Part shown: piece by piece, positions 35,727 to 46,361 of the stretch
Layout: each line of letters starts with the position of its first letter
Position numbering within the stretch: position 1 is the first letter of the stretch
NCBI RefSeq assembly: GCF_021602025.1
Contig: NZ_BQHW01000020.1
Location: 1 to 64,000, forward strand
Origin: Pseudomonas ceruminis
GTDB lineage: Bacteria > Pseudomonadota > Gammaproteobacteria > Pseudomonadales > Pseudomonadaceae
Length of the DNA stretch: 64,000 nucleotides
Reading direction: 5' to 3'
The notes under the pieces: model-generated
The model's database searches: none
Told to the model about the DNA's origin: nothing
The model's input: the letters and a program-made list of their open reading frames with translations, nothing else
Position numbers and translations under genes: made by a program

Positions 35727-35751
35727 AACCCGGCCATGCGCCGGGTTTTTT
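35727..35751 (+). terminator. Rho-independent terminator
   Basis: AACCCGGC-CATGC-GCCGGGTT followed by TTTT, 14 bp after the 82-aa gene. Confidence 0.92.
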
Positions 35752-35852
35752 CATGTGGGTTTATAGAGAGCTGAGACTCATCTCCCGAGGCAAGTTCAAC
35801 GCCTTACGGCAAGACAAGTGCCCTGGCACACCTCACATGAAAGGAGCAGGCA

Positions 35853-36077
35853 ATGGCCACTCTCACCGCAGTTCAAGCGAAGAAGAAAATCGATGATCAC
35901 CTGTTGAAAGGGGCGGGCATCTACGCCTACCACCCGAAGCTGGGATGTCGCTACTTCAAAGCACGTGTGTCAGGCGAAAAGCTGGAGGTCTGGGACGGAT
36001 TCAGTTGGTTCGAGGTACCTCGCGAGACGAAGTTCAACAACGGCCATGGATCCGCGGGTGACCTGTTCACTTTTTGA
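35853..36077 (+). CDS. Hypothetical plasmid protein, 74 aa
   Basis: A small basic protein with aromatic residues (KKKIDDHLLKGAGIYAYHPK ... VWDGFSWFEVP). AGGAG lies nine bases before the ATG. It is followed 34 bp later by another small gene. Unknown function. Confidence 0.55.
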   Translation: MATLTAVQAKKKIDDHLLKGAGIYAYHPKLGCRYFKARVSGEKLEVWDGFSWFEVPRETKFNNGHGSAGDLFTF

Positions 36078-36111
36078 TTTGCCAGCAAAAAACGCCTTTC
36101 AGGAGAAACAC

Positions 36112-36375
36112 ATGAACACCCGCACCCCTATCGCGAAAATGGGCAAGAACATCAATGCTGCCGAAGTCGAATTTAAAGTCGCCCGCAGTTTTTACAAAGT
36201 AGAAGTCCCTGCCGGTACCCGCTGCTGCTACCTCGCCGGCGGAACCAACGGAGGACGCTGGGTCGTTGACGACCTGTCTTTCCTCAATCCGAACTCTGCC
36301 GTGTACCACGATGCGGACCACTACGGGATTCCGGTTCCAGAAACCAACGTAATTGAGGATCCACGCCGGACGTGA
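36112..36375 (+). CDS. Hypothetical plasmid protein, 87 aa
   Basis: A small protein (MNTRTPIAKMGKNINAAEVE ... NVIEDPRRT) with a pair of cysteines in TRCCYLAGG and a beta-rich middle. CAGGAG precedes the ATG. It forms a pair with the 74-aa gene; an imperfect hairpin followed by TTTT lies near 36424-36454. Unknown function. Confidence 0.55.
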   Translation: MNTRTPIAKMGKNINAAEVEFKVARSFYKVEVPAGTRCCYLAGGTNGGRWVVDDLSFLNPNSAVYHDADHYGIPVPETNVIEDPRRT

Positions 36376-36454
36376 GTCGGCTGGACTCTTGCGAGTTCTC
36401 CAACTCTGCATAACTGCTTCACCCGCCCTCGAATCTATTGGTTCGGGGGTTTTC

Positions 36455-37183
36455 TTATGCCACCGACTGTTCCCAGGAGCTGGGCGCCGTATGAAGTGCC
36501 CCTTCCTCCGCCAGCATCTCGGCGCCTTCGCGCTCGATCGCTCCCGCAGTAGATACCTCAGGCGTTAGCGGCAGCTGGCAATCACCGCACACCAGGTTGA
36601 ACTGGTCGCCGCCGAGCACAGATTTGTTGCAGCCAGCACATGTGTATTTCGTTCTGGCCCAGACTTTTTTTTGCGCGCTTCGGCGGCCAGCACCAGCAGG
36701 CCCGGCCGCACCCGCCAGATTGATGTTCAGCCCCTGATCGTGAAGCTCGCGGATGAGGAGGCTCAGGCCCCCGCCTTCGAGAAGGTAGTGCGACACCTTC
36801 TGCCCGATCACTTGGCCACCAGGCAGGCCGGTACTGGACGGCTGCAGACCGATCTCGACCATTTTATCGGCCCAGACCTGGTCGTGGTAGGCCCGCCGCG
36901 GGGGCTGTCCGGAGTGCTGCCGGTACTGATGACAGGCTTGATGCGCCAGCGATTCGATCATCTTGCTGCTCGAAAGGTGCGCCCCAACGGCGATTTGGTC
37001 CAAGGCCGGGCAGAGCTCCCCGCTCGGAAGAGCGCCAGGCCGGTAATGGCCTTCAGACCCTTGGCGTGTCGAGAATCTGATTTCACAGCCAGGTAATGAC
37101 CCGGAAAAGAAGCGCTCATTGATTGCCTGATAGGCGTGGTGCAGTTGCTGCAACGGGTGAGATGGCGGCTTTGCGGTATCCAT
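36455..37183 (-). CDS. SprT-like zinc-metalloprotease-related protein
   Basis: The 242-residue product has the SprT-like layout: FFSGSLPGCEIRFSTRQGSE, then ESLAHQACHQYRQHSG in place of the HExxH helix, and YHDQVWADKMVEIGL with the third ligand region. The catalytic glutamate is glutamine (HQACH), a change I recall in other plasmid and ICE SprT-like proteins, so it may bind metal without being a protease. A C-terminal zinc ribbon (CAGC, CGDC) is present. It is divergent from the dsbC-tra operon. Confidence 0.8.
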   Translation of the reverse strand: MDTAKPPSHPLQQLHHAYQAINERFFSGSLPGCEIRFSTRQGSEGHYRPGALPSGELCPALDQIAVGAHLSSSKMIESLAHQACHQYRQHSGQPPRRAYHDQVWADKMVEIGLQPSSTGLPGGQVIGQKVSHYLLEGGGLSLLIRELHDQGLNINLAGAAGPAGAGRRSAQKKVWARTKYTCAGCNKSVLGGDQFNLVCGDCQLPLTPEVSTAGAIEREGAEMLAEEGALHTAPSSWEQSVA

Positions 37184-37248
37184 AACTCTCTTTTAATACT
37201 CGCTGCGTATAGTCACGAGTTGTCGGTATTGCTAGTATATGGTCACAC

Positions 37249-37262
37249 GTACACATAATTCT
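37249..37262 (+). promoter_or_regulatory. Variant of the plasmid-wide element before dsbC-traWU-trbC
   Basis: GTACACATAATTCT, similar to GTACGCATAATACT before ligA and to the GTACGCGTTATG form. CATAAT could serve as a -10 box; it is 30 bp before the start of dsbC. Confidence 0.4.
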
Positions 37263-37293
37263 ACCGGCACCATTTATAAATCTGAGGTAACCG

Positions 37294-38091
37294 ATGAAAA
37301 AGCTCGTTGTCGCTATCGCTCTCGCCAGTTGCTCGCTGGCTGCATTCGCCCAGGCCGAGTCGCCTGCACCCGAGGTTGCTCAGGCCCCTGCCGCAGCCAC
37401 CGCTCCAGCAGCTGCGGCAGCGGCGCCAGCTGCTGACATCGAGATCATGACCGTGCTCAACACGCTCAAGGGCAAATACCCCTCCACCAACTTCACCAAC
37501 GTAGAGCGGGCGCCGATCGATGGCCTCTACGAAATTACCATGGGCAAGAACATTGCCTACACCGATGCCTCAGGTCGCTACCTGTTGTTCGGCAGCGTTT
37601 ACGACATGCAGACTCGCAAGGACCTGACGGCACCCAAGCGAGCTGCAGCTGAGAAAATCGACGTTTCGAAGTTTCCGCTGGCAGACGCGTTCACTCGCGT
37701 AAAGGGCAACGGCTCCCGCAAGCTCTATCTGTTCTCTGATCCTGACTGCCCGTACTGCAAGAAGCTGGAAACGGAGGTCCTCAGCAAGTTGGACAATGTC
37801 ACCATTTACACCTTCATGTATCCGCTGGAGTCGCTGCACCCGCAGGCTCGCGCCAAATCTGAATCGGTCTGGTGTCTGCCTGAGGCTGGCCGTGCTGCTG
37901 CATGGGAATCCTTGGCGCAAGGCACCCAGCCGCCGGCGAAGAAATGCGATAACCCAATCGAGCGCAACATCGCGCTGGCCGAAAGCATTGGCTTCCAGGG
38001 TACTCCCGCCATGGTGAGCGAAGACGGTCGGAAGATGCCGGGGCTGGTATCGGCCGAGCGGCTCGACGCCTGGCTCAACGGCGGTTCCTGA
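37294..38091 (+). CDS. dsbC: DsbC-family disulfide isomerase of the conjugation system
   Basis: The 265-residue product has a signal peptide (MKKLVVAIALASCSLAAFAQA), an Ala/Pro-rich linker, a DsbC dimerisation domain and a thioredoxin-fold domain with SDPDCPYCKKLE near residue 150 (CPYC active site) and the GFQGTPAMV cis-proline loop near 235. F-type systems include such proteins to fold cysteine-rich TraU, TraH and TraN. It starts the dsbC-traW-traU-trbC operon. Confidence 0.92.
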   Translation: MKKLVVAIALASCSLAAFAQAESPAPEVAQAPAAATAPAAAAAAPAADIEIMTVLNTLKGKYPSTNFTNVERAPIDGLYEITMGKNIAYTDASGRYLLFGSVYDMQTRKDLTAPKRAAAEKIDVSKFPLADAFTRVKGNGSRKLYLFSDPDCPYCKKLETEVLSKLDNVTIYTFMYPLESLHPQARAKSESVWCLPEAGRAAAWESLAQGTQPPAKKCDNPIERNIALAESIGFQGTPAMVSEDGRKMPGLVSAERLDAWLNGGS

Positions 38092-38196
38092 TCTCCCGCC
38101 AACAGTCTTCTCCACGTGGCCATCTCGATGGCCACGTTGGTTTCTGATCACCTGATCGTCATGAGCCCCGGGCTGGGCATTCTCATTGGAGTTGTG

Positions 38197-38826
38197 ATGA
38201 AGCTACGCCGCTTATGCGCATCCGCTTTCCTTACCGCCCTCTACCTCGCGTCATCCACTGTTCATGCCGAAGAGCTCGGCAAGTACGGAAACACCTGGGA
38301 GATCCAGGAGCAGGATGCAATCGACATGATCCAAGGTCGGTTGAAAGCGATGGACAAGAAAGGCGAACTCGACAAGTTCTGGAACGACTACCGCGACAAG
38401 CAGTTGGCCGGAGCAGAAAACCCCAAGCCGGTACCCGGCATTGGGCCCGTCGTTGAGCCGCAGATCAGGATGTACGACCCGACCTACACGTACCCTGAGA
38501 CCGTCAAAGATCATCTGGGTAACATCCTGGTGCCGGCGGGCACTCGCATCAACCCGCTGGACCACATCACCCTCAGCAAAGCGATCATCTTCATCGACGC
38601 TCGCGACCCGAAGCAGCTGCAGTACGCCAAGAAGCGCACCGATGAGCATCCCCGGGACAAAGTGATATTGGTCGCGGGTTCGTTCCTGAAGCTCAACCGG
38701 GAGTGGGGTCGCCCGGTCTACTTCGACCAGATGGGCATCCTCACGAAGAAGTTCGGGATCGAGCGCGTTCCCGCGGTCCTGACCCAAAAGGGCAGGGAAC
38801 TCCAGATCGAGGAGTTGAAGCTATGA
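38197..38826 (+). CDS. traW: TraW, F-type pilus assembly protein
   Basis: The 209-residue product has a signal peptide (LRRLCASAFLTALYLASSTV) and the TraW core (YGNTWEIQEQDAIDMIQGRL, VPAGTRINPLDHITLSKAII, FIDARDPKQ, GRPVYFDQMG, FGIERVPAVLTQ). The ATG at 38197, with GGAG upstream, gives a correct signal peptide. Its stop overlaps the start of traU. TraW acts in the periplasm with TraU and TrbC in pilus extension. Confidence 0.93.
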   Translation: MKLRRLCASAFLTALYLASSTVHAEELGKYGNTWEIQEQDAIDMIQGRLKAMDKKGELDKFWNDYRDKQLAGAENPKPVPGIGPVVEPQIRMYDPTYTYPETVKDHLGNILVPAGTRINPLDHITLSKAIIFIDARDPKQLQYAKKRTDEHPRDKVILVAGSFLKLNREWGRPVYFDQMGILTKKFGIERVPAVLTQKGRELQIEELKL

Positions 38827-39860
38827 AGAAACTGCTTATGGCCCTGGGCTTTGTGGCAACGGCCCTGCTCAGTACGGTCAGCTCTGCCGATGAAGGCGTG
38901 TGCACCGGTAAATTCCCGAACCTGATTTCGGACGTCTGCTGGTCCTGCATGTTCCCGATCAAGCTTTTCGGTTCAACGGAGCTCATTTCCGATGGCCAGG
39001 AAGACTTCGACAGCGGGAACAAAAGCGCATTCTGCACGTGCGATAACCCGCCCAAGGTCGGCATTCCCACCTCGTTCTGGGAGTTCGACATGATGACCGA
39101 CGTTACCACGGTGCCTGGATGCTTCCCCTTGCTCGGTGGGGTGAAAGTCAACGTAGGCGTCAACGCAGATGCATTCGGCTACATCTCTGACGATCAGAGC
39201 AGCGGCATCGGCAGCACCCGCGACTCGTTCATGCAGGTCAACTTCTATATCAACCCGGCCATGTATGTGATGGGCGCCATCCTGGACGACACGTGCATGG
39301 ACAACCGCGGTATCGACGTGCCCTGGATGTCTTTCGCGGACCCAACCCACAACGATGACGAACTCGCCGGCATCCTGACCCCCTACGCGTTCCCCTTCGG
39401 GAGCATGCTGGCGATCGGGGCCATGTCCGCCGATGCCGTTGCCGCTGCTACAGGCTTCCCACTGTCCACGATCTTCTGGGCCGCCGGCTCCTACGGTCAC
39501 ATGTACCCGCTGACCGGTCGGAACGAGGCGCACCTGAGCATGGAGCAAACCGCCCGGCTGCAAACCACGCGAATCCTCGCGAAACTCCATGCCGCGGGTA
39601 CCCAGTGGGCGGCAATGGGAGGTGACGCAATGTGCGGCTACTACCCGCAGATCATCATGGACAAGCGGCAGTACAAGCTGACTCGCCTCTACCCCAAGCC
39701 TGAGACCGCAAAAATCGCAGGCAAGTGCTGCTCTCCAATCGGGCGGTCGACAATTCTGACCGAATCGAACACTGAGTTCCCTCTCCCAGGATACAAGGAC
39801 TTTGGCTATGGCATTTTCCGTAAACGCGACTGCTGCGGCGGCGCTACTCTTAGCAACTAG
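38823..39860 (+). CDS. traU: TraU, F-type conjugation protein
   Basis: The 345-residue product has a signal peptide and the cysteine-rich TraU pattern: FPNLISDVCWSCMFPIKLFG at the N-terminus, FCTCDNPPK, CMDNRGIDVPW, GQ/NEAHLSMEQ-like and CCSPIGRS near the end. TraU is a periplasmic protein needed for pilus assembly and DNA transfer. It is translationally coupled to traW, and the trbC start lies inside its 3' end. Confidence 0.95.
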   Translation: MKKLLMALGFVATALLSTVSSADEGVCTGKFPNLISDVCWSCMFPIKLFGSTELISDGQEDFDSGNKSAFCTCDNPPKVGIPTSFWEFDMMTDVTTVPGCFPLLGGVKVNVGVNADAFGYISDDQSSGIGSTRDSFMQVNFYINPAMYVMGAILDDTCMDNRGIDVPWMSFADPTHNDDELAGILTPYAFPFGSMLAIGAMSADAVAAATGFPLSTIFWAAGSYGHMYPLTGRNEAHLSMEQTARLQTTRILAKLHAAGTQWAAMGGDAMCGYYPQIIMDKRQYKLTRLYPKPETAKIAGKCCSPIGRSTILTESNTEFPLPGYKDFGYGIFRKRDCCGGATLSN

Positions 39861-40539
39861 TTTCTTCGCCGTGCCTGCCGTGTCCCAGCAGCTGGAAATG
39901 CCTTCCAACGAAGCTATCCAGAAGATCATGCAGGAGCAGGCGGCATCTCGAAGTGCCGCTCTGAACGGGAAGATTGATCCGGTGAAGCCGGGCACGTTCA
40001 AGGCCACGGTACCGGTCATCGACGCCCCAGCGCCCACCAAGACCGAGTCGCTTGACGACGTCATTGCGCGATTCAACGCCGCAAAACAAGGTGCAAAGGG
40101 TGGCCACGGCGCGAACGACTTCATCATCTTCGTGTCGTTCTCGATGCCCAAAGACAGGCTTGAGCGGCTGGCGCAACAAGCTCGCGAAACCGGTGCTGTC
40201 ATGGTCGTGAGAGGGTTCAAGAATGGCTCCCAGATGCAGACCAAACAGGCTGCGCTGGAGGTGAACAAGGCCGGTGTGCCGTGGGAGATCAATCCCAATC
40301 TGTTCAAGGCCTTCAAAGTGGAATCGGTACCAACGTTCGTCGTGGCGTCTGCAGAAGCAGAGTCCGTTCTGGACGATGGCTGCTCACCAGATGCCACCTT
40401 CACGTCGATCACCGGCGACATCAGCGCAATGTTGGCCCTGGATACCATCCGCCTCCGTGCGCAGCCTGAGATCGCAAAGCTTGCCGAGGCCAGGTTGCAG
40501 AAGATCTACAAACAACAAGCCCCTGGCACCGTCCACTGA
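39808..40539 (+). CDS. trbC: TrbC, F-type pilin assembly protein
   Basis: The 243-residue product has a signal peptide (VNATAAAALLLATSFFAVPA) and a thioredoxin-like TrbC core (NDFIIFVSFSMPKDRLERLA, VVRGFKNGS, PNLFKAFKVESVPTFVV). The start lies 53 bp inside the traU gene in another frame. It is the last gene of this operon; a GCCCGGC hairpin follows. Confidence 0.93.
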   Translation: MAFSVNATAAAALLLATSFFAVPAVSQQLEMPSNEAIQKIMQEQAASRSAALNGKIDPVKPGTFKATVPVIDAPAPTKTESLDDVIARFNAAKQGAKGGHGANDFIIFVSFSMPKDRLERLAQQARETGAVMVVRGFKNGSQMQTKQAALEVNKAGVPWEINPNLFKAFKVESVPTFVVASAEAESVLDDGCSPDATFTSITGDISAMLALDTIRLRAQPEIAKLAEARLQKIYKQQAPGTVH

Positions 40540-40549
40540 TCACGATCGA

Positions 40550-40570
40550 GCCCGGCATCGCGCCGGGCTT
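40550..40570 (+). terminator. Hairpin after trbC
   Basis: GCCCGGC-ATCGC-GCCGGGC followed by TT, 11 bp after the trbC stop. Confidence 0.65.
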
Positions 40571-40581
40571 CTGGTGAAACT

Positions 40582-40977
40582 ATGCAAACTGAACTGACCA
40601 CCATTGCTTGGGAGCCTGGCTTCCAACTGAACCTGAGCTCCTGGGCTGATTTGGAGATTGCGAAGCGTCGTGGAGAAAGCCCAGGCGAACTATCAGCATG
40701 CGCTTTGAATTCCTGCATCTTCTACCTAGGCGCCTATGTCATGACTCGCGACCTGGTCGCACACGTCGAAAAGGGCATCACCTGGAACGCGCAGGTTTAT
40801 GAGGCATGGAACTATGGCCGCTGCCAAGAAATTCACAAAATCTGCCGAGGGCTTGCACCATCAGATGCCGACGCCCTGTTGCATGCTAGTGGGTATGCGG
40901 ACGTCAGCCTGGATGAGCTCAGCGACGCCTCGGACGAAGCAGTCCAAGAGGCATGGGCCGCGCTGTACGGCGAGTAA
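40582..40977 (+). CDS. Hypothetical plasmid protein, 131 aa
   Basis: An acidic helical protein (MQTELTTIAWEPGFQLNLSS ... DELSDASDEAVQEAWAALYG). There is no signal peptide. It lies after the trbC terminator, so it probably has its own promoter. A bidirectional terminator separates it from the convergent next gene. The family is unknown. Confidence 0.6.
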   Translation: MQTELTTIAWEPGFQLNLSSWADLEIAKRRGESPGELSACALNSCIFYLGAYVMTRDLVAHVEKGITWNAQVYEAWNYGRCQEIHKICRGLAPSDADALLHASGYADVSLDELSDASDEAVQEAWAALYGE

Positions 40978-40983
40978 TAAAAA

Positions 40984-41007
40984 ACCCGGCCTCAGGAGAG
41001 GCCGGGT
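40984..41007. terminator. Bidirectional terminator between convergent genes
   Basis: ACCCGGCCTC-AGGA-GAGGCCGGGT, a perfect 10-bp stem, preceded by an A-run and lying between the 131-aa and 126-aa genes. Confidence 0.8.
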
Positions 41008-41018
41008 GCTGTAAAACG

Positions 41019-41399
41019 TTAATCAGCTTGAGCCAAGCGCCCAGAACCGAATGCCACACGACGGGCCACTGCATTCCATTCCTGCACAGTAACCAGCATG
41101 CTGGAGCGGGCCTTCTCGTGACCGTTTACTGTCTGGCGATACTGCAAGCGCACAAAGCCAGGCGTGACACTTGGATACCCTTCGAGCTCATACACGTTAC
41201 GAAAACCGTCAACATCGATGTTGCTGGCGGTGTAGATCTGCGAGAAGAACATCCTGTAATAACCGGCCTTTGCCAGCATCACAGCAATCTCGCAGAGCAG
41301 TTTCAAGCGCATGCAGCACGCGGTGATGAACAGTACGAGTTCAAGCGACAGAGCTTGAGCCTTACGTTTGCAAACATCGGTGTCGATAGTCAGTTTCAT
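41019..41399 (-). CDS. Hypothetical plasmid protein, 126 aa
   Basis: The product begins MKLTIDTDVCKRKAQALSLE and has a hydrophobic stretch near residues 20-45 (LVLFITACCMRLKLLCEIAV) with three cysteines, possibly one membrane helix. The ATG at 41399 fits GGGAG six bases before it better than 41405. Function unknown. Confidence 0.55.
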   Translation of the reverse strand: MKLTIDTDVCKRKAQALSLELVLFITACCMRLKLLCEIAVMLAKAGYYRMFFSQIYTASNIDVDGFRNVYELEGYPSVTPGFVRLQYRQTVNGHEKARSSMLVTVQEWNAVARRVAFGSGRLAQAD

Positions 41400-41479
41400 G
41401 GTCATTCTCCCGGGTTGAGTGGCTAAGCCTTGCGTTTGCCTAGTACCCGGTAATGCACATCACGCGACTACAAATCGGA

Positions 41480-42376
41480 TTATCCCTGTGCGGCCTCCTC
41501 ACCGCCGAGCGCTTCCATGAGAGCGGGTACGAGCTTTGCCAGCACGCCGGCGTAAGTCAGAAACATCGCGCCGAATGCAGCCTCCTCTTCCTCCTCATCG
41601 GGAATCTCTTTGTTCACGTTTTCGAGGAAAACAATGCGCTTGAGTGTCGACTTGTCAGTCAGCACGAAGGACACCTCTTCATTGAACGTCATGGCCAACC
41701 GTACGGGGCGCCGACCTTCGAGGAGGTGCTGTCGGATCTCCTCGCGCTCCAGGCTGATCGAGGCGTAGCCCACCTTAGATTTTTCAAGGTCCAGCCCCTG
41801 CAGGTTGACCTCACGGTCGACCGTGAATTCGTCGGGGGATTCGTTGTTCATCAACCAGGTGGCCATCGCAGAGGAGGGGTCCATCGAGGTTCGAATCAGT
41901 GATGCAGGGATATCGATGGCGTCATGTATTTGAGTGACGACATCATCGGCTTTCGCCGGTGAGCCACAGTCGATGCCGATCAGGCCCGCCGAAGTATCGA
42001 TCCACACCTTCTCAGTGCTCTGTGACTCGAATGCCCTGGGCAAGAGCTCGATAAACGCCTCTTCCTTCATCGCCTTGAGCTGGTCCCGGCTCGGCTTGTA
42101 GCCCTTCTCGGAGAGCATCTTGGCCGCCTTCTTCGCCACGTGTCGCTGCAATACAGGCTCGGGTACCTTCTTTTCTTCAAAGCACAGATTTAGCAGGATC
42201 TGCTTCTGCACCTCGAACACGAGGCCACCGCCAACCCGGGGCTCCACCCAACCCTGGGTTTTGATGACGCTACCCGTACAGGGAGTGAATGCCCTTTTTT
42301 CCAGACGTTTCGCAAGCTCGGCCGTAGACAAGCTCCAGGGCTCAGTAATCCGGTAGAGGTGAAGGTTCGAAAACAT
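41480..42376 (-). CDS. rdgC: RdgC, recombination-associated DNA-binding protein
   Basis: The 298-residue product matches RdgC in length and in key stretches (MFSNLHLYRITEPWSLSTAE; KRLEKRAFTPC; GWVEPRV; DQLKAMKEEAFIELLPRAF; WIDTSAGLIGIDC; VNLQGLDLEKSKVGYASI). RdgC forms a ring around DNA and limits RecA-driven recombination. AGGAG lies upstream. It is divergent from ligA across a gap holding GTACGCATAATACT. Confidence 0.95.
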   Translation of the reverse strand: MFSNLHLYRITEPWSLSTAELAKRLEKRAFTPCTGSVIKTQGWVEPRVGGGLVFEVQKQILLNLCFEEKKVPEPVLQRHVAKKAAKMLSEKGYKPSRDQLKAMKEEAFIELLPRAFESQSTEKVWIDTSAGLIGIDCGSPAKADDVVTQIHDAIDIPASLIRTSMDPSSAMATWLMNNESPDEFTVDREVNLQGLDLEKSKVGYASISLEREEIRQHLLEGRRPVRLAMTFNEEVSFVLTDKSTLKRIVFLENVNKEIPDEEEEEAAFGAMFLTYAGVLAKLVPALMEALGGEEAAQG

Positions 42377-42437
42377 GATGCAACTCACTCCTGGCCGGCT
42401 TACCGCCAGCACAATTTGGCGCACGAAAAAGAAACAT

Positions 42438-44505
<2,068 letters not shown>

Positions 44506-44565
44506 GTATTACAGGCCGGCGTGAAGCATCACAGAGCATTAAGATTTCATCTGGAGAACCAGAAA

Positions 44566-45633
44566 ATGTCAGTAACTAATGGACCATACAAGCGCGATGC
44601 TAATGGAGTCGCCTATGAAGTCGACTTTGAGTATGTGCGAGATAACGTCCCGCTCGACTGGTTCTTCGAGCACATGCTCGGTGCGAAAGCGAGACCATCA
44701 GCAGGTGCAATTCGGTACAACATCTGTCCAAACCCTGAATGCGGAGCTTCTTCCGTTCACTCGGTGAAGATCAGCGTGAAAAACGGCGGGTGGCTCTGCT
44801 ACTCGTGCGGTGAGCAAGGTGACGTGGTCGCTGCGGCGGCATTTTACTGGGGGAAATCTCATCGGGAGGCAGGTCTTGACCTGATGGGCGCCGATGTTGA
44901 GCTGCTGAAGCACTATGTTCCGCCCAAGCCCATGGACGCGATCCAACGCGATGACAGTGCTCTTGCGCTGGTATTGCAACGCGTCGCCGAAGCTTGCAGT
45001 TATCCCTCGAAAGATGCCCTGAAGTACTTTGCTGGCCGGGGTATATCTGAGGATGTAGCCCGGGAAGCTTGCAACCGAGGCATCCTCATCACAATCCCGA
45101 ACAACCCGATGGAAGCCAAGGGGTTCTTGACTGAAGTCGCAGGGCAGGAACTGATGGTGAAAGCGGGCCTGTGGAACCCCGAAAAAAAGGCGCCAGCCTG
45201 TGCATTTCGGCCACTGTGGTTTCGGTCGCAATCGCACTGTGCTGCTGAGTTTAGGCTCATGCGTGAACCCAAAGAAGGGGAGAAGAAGGCCATGCGGTAC
45301 GGCGGAAAATCTCCTTGGATCTGGGAAGGCTCTGAAAGTGAGTTCATGATCGTCGAAGGTCCGATCGACATGTTATCAGCCGTCGAAATGGGGTCGAAAA
45401 GGACGATCTTCGCGCTTCCTGGTTGCGAGAATTGGGAGCCTGAATGGTTCAACATGATGGCCAAGAAGAACGTGCTTCAGGCGCTCGATCCTGATAAGCC
45501 GGGCTTCAAGGCTGCAGAGAACCTCAAGCCAGTGCTAGTGGCTCTTGAAGCCAACCTTGGCACCTTCAATCCACCCAACCGGGTCGGCGACTTAAACGAG
45601 CAGCTCAAGCACATGCGTGGCCTCCTAAACTAA
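44566..45633 (+). CDS. DNA primase-like protein (CHC2 zinc finger and Toprim)
   Basis: The 355-residue product has a CHC2-type zinc finger near residues 50-90 (CPNPECGASSVHSVKI ... WLCYSCGEQGDVV) and a Toprim core near 255-310 (FMIVEGPIDMLSAVEMG, then QALDPDKPG). It lacks the helicase-binding domain of DnaG. It may prime plasmid or transferred DNA, as plasmid primases do. GGAG precedes the ATG at 44566. It follows ligA by 60 bp and is followed by a strong terminator. Confidence 0.85.
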   Translation: MSVTNGPYKRDANGVAYEVDFEYVRDNVPLDWFFEHMLGAKARPSAGAIRYNICPNPECGASSVHSVKISVKNGGWLCYSCGEQGDVVAAAAFYWGKSHREAGLDLMGADVELLKHYVPPKPMDAIQRDDSALALVLQRVAEACSYPSKDALKYFAGRGISEDVAREACNRGILITIPNNPMEAKGFLTEVAGQELMVKAGLWNPEKKAPACAFRPLWFRSQSHCAAEFRLMREPKEGEKKAMRYGGKSPWIWEGSESEFMIVEGPIDMLSAVEMGSKRTIFALPGCENWEPEWFNMMAKKNVLQALDPDKPGFKAAENLKPVLVALEANLGTFNPPNRVGDLNEQLKHMRGLLN

Positions 45634-45640
45634 CCCACCA

Positions 45641-45668
45641 AACCCGGCTCTCGCAGCCGGGTTTTTTT
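45641..45668 (+). terminator. Rho-independent terminator after the primase gene
   Basis: AACCCGGCT-CTCGC-AGCCGGGTT followed by a T-run. Confidence 0.93.
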
Positions 45669-45705
45669 GGCTTGTTACAATGCGACCCCGGGGAGTGTGT
45701 CGGTA

Positions 45706-45719
45706 GATTCATAACGCGT
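45706..45719 (-). promoter_or_regulatory. ACGYGTTAT-type element upstream of the DUF882 gene
   Basis: On the minus strand ACGCGTTATGAATC, very close to the copy at 52382. It lies 57 bp before the TTG start at 45776 but in the opposite orientation. Confidence 0.45.
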
Positions 45720-45775
45720 ACACATACATCAATACGGGTGATAAAATCACCGCTCAGAGAAGTGGAGCCCCCCTT

Positions 45776-46315
45776 TTGGACCGTCGAACATTCCTGCAAT
45801 ATGCCCTCGGCTTGGCCGCTTCCTCAACTCCGCTGCTCTCAAGCGCCAGCACCTTCTGGGATCAACCCAGACGTCTCTGGCTGAAGCGTGAGATCAAACC
45901 CGGGCAGTGGGAGGAGGTCGACAAGGTCTATTACCAGAACGGTCGACTCGATTGGTCCGGCTATGACCCCGTGTGCCGACTGATGCGCGATGTTCACACG
46001 GGCAAGGCTGTGCAGATGAGCCCTGTGCTCCTGGACATCGTCGCAGGAATTCAAGGTTGGTTCAAAATTCACGGGATAACGAAGCCCATCATCGTGCTTT
46101 CAGGGTATCGCGAAGAGTCGACCAACAAGAAGGTGGGTGGCAAAAAGCACTCTGCGCACCTAAGAGGTGGCGCTTGCGACCTCACAGTGCCAGGCGTACC
46201 GGTAGACTACCTTCGACGACTAGCCCTATATCTTGAGGGCGGCGGCGTGGGCGTTTACCCAGGCCGGAACTTCATTCACGTAGACGATGGAAATTTGAGG
46301 GTCTGGCGGGGATAG
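45776..46315 (+). CDS. DUF882/M15-type peptidoglycan peptidase with Tat-like signal
   Basis: The 179-residue product has an N-terminal RRTFLQYALGLAASSTPLLS, a twin-arginine signal pattern, as in YcbK-like DUF882 proteins. The zinc ligands of the M15 fold are visible: KKHSAHLRGGACDLTV (His and Asp) and FIHVDDG (His). It should cut peptidoglycan in the periplasm, probably to help the secretion apparatus cross the wall. It starts with TTG; GTGGAG lies upstream. Confidence 0.85.
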   Translation: MDRRTFLQYALGLAASSTPLLSSASTFWDQPRRLWLKREIKPGQWEEVDKVYYQNGRLDWSGYDPVCRLMRDVHTGKAVQMSPVLLDIVAGIQGWFKIHGITKPIIVLSGYREESTNKKVGGKKHSAHLRGGACDLTVPGVPVDYLRRLALYLEGGGVGVYPGRNFIHVDDGNLRVWRG

Positions 46316-46361
46316 TACCAGGCTCTCGCTCGATGAAGAGCCTGGCTGCCCCCGATCATGC

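Noticed and set aside
38973-40448. 491-codon minus-strand frame opposite traU and trbC
   Set aside because: TraU and TrbC on the plus strand have clear family motifs and signal peptides; the antisense frame has none.
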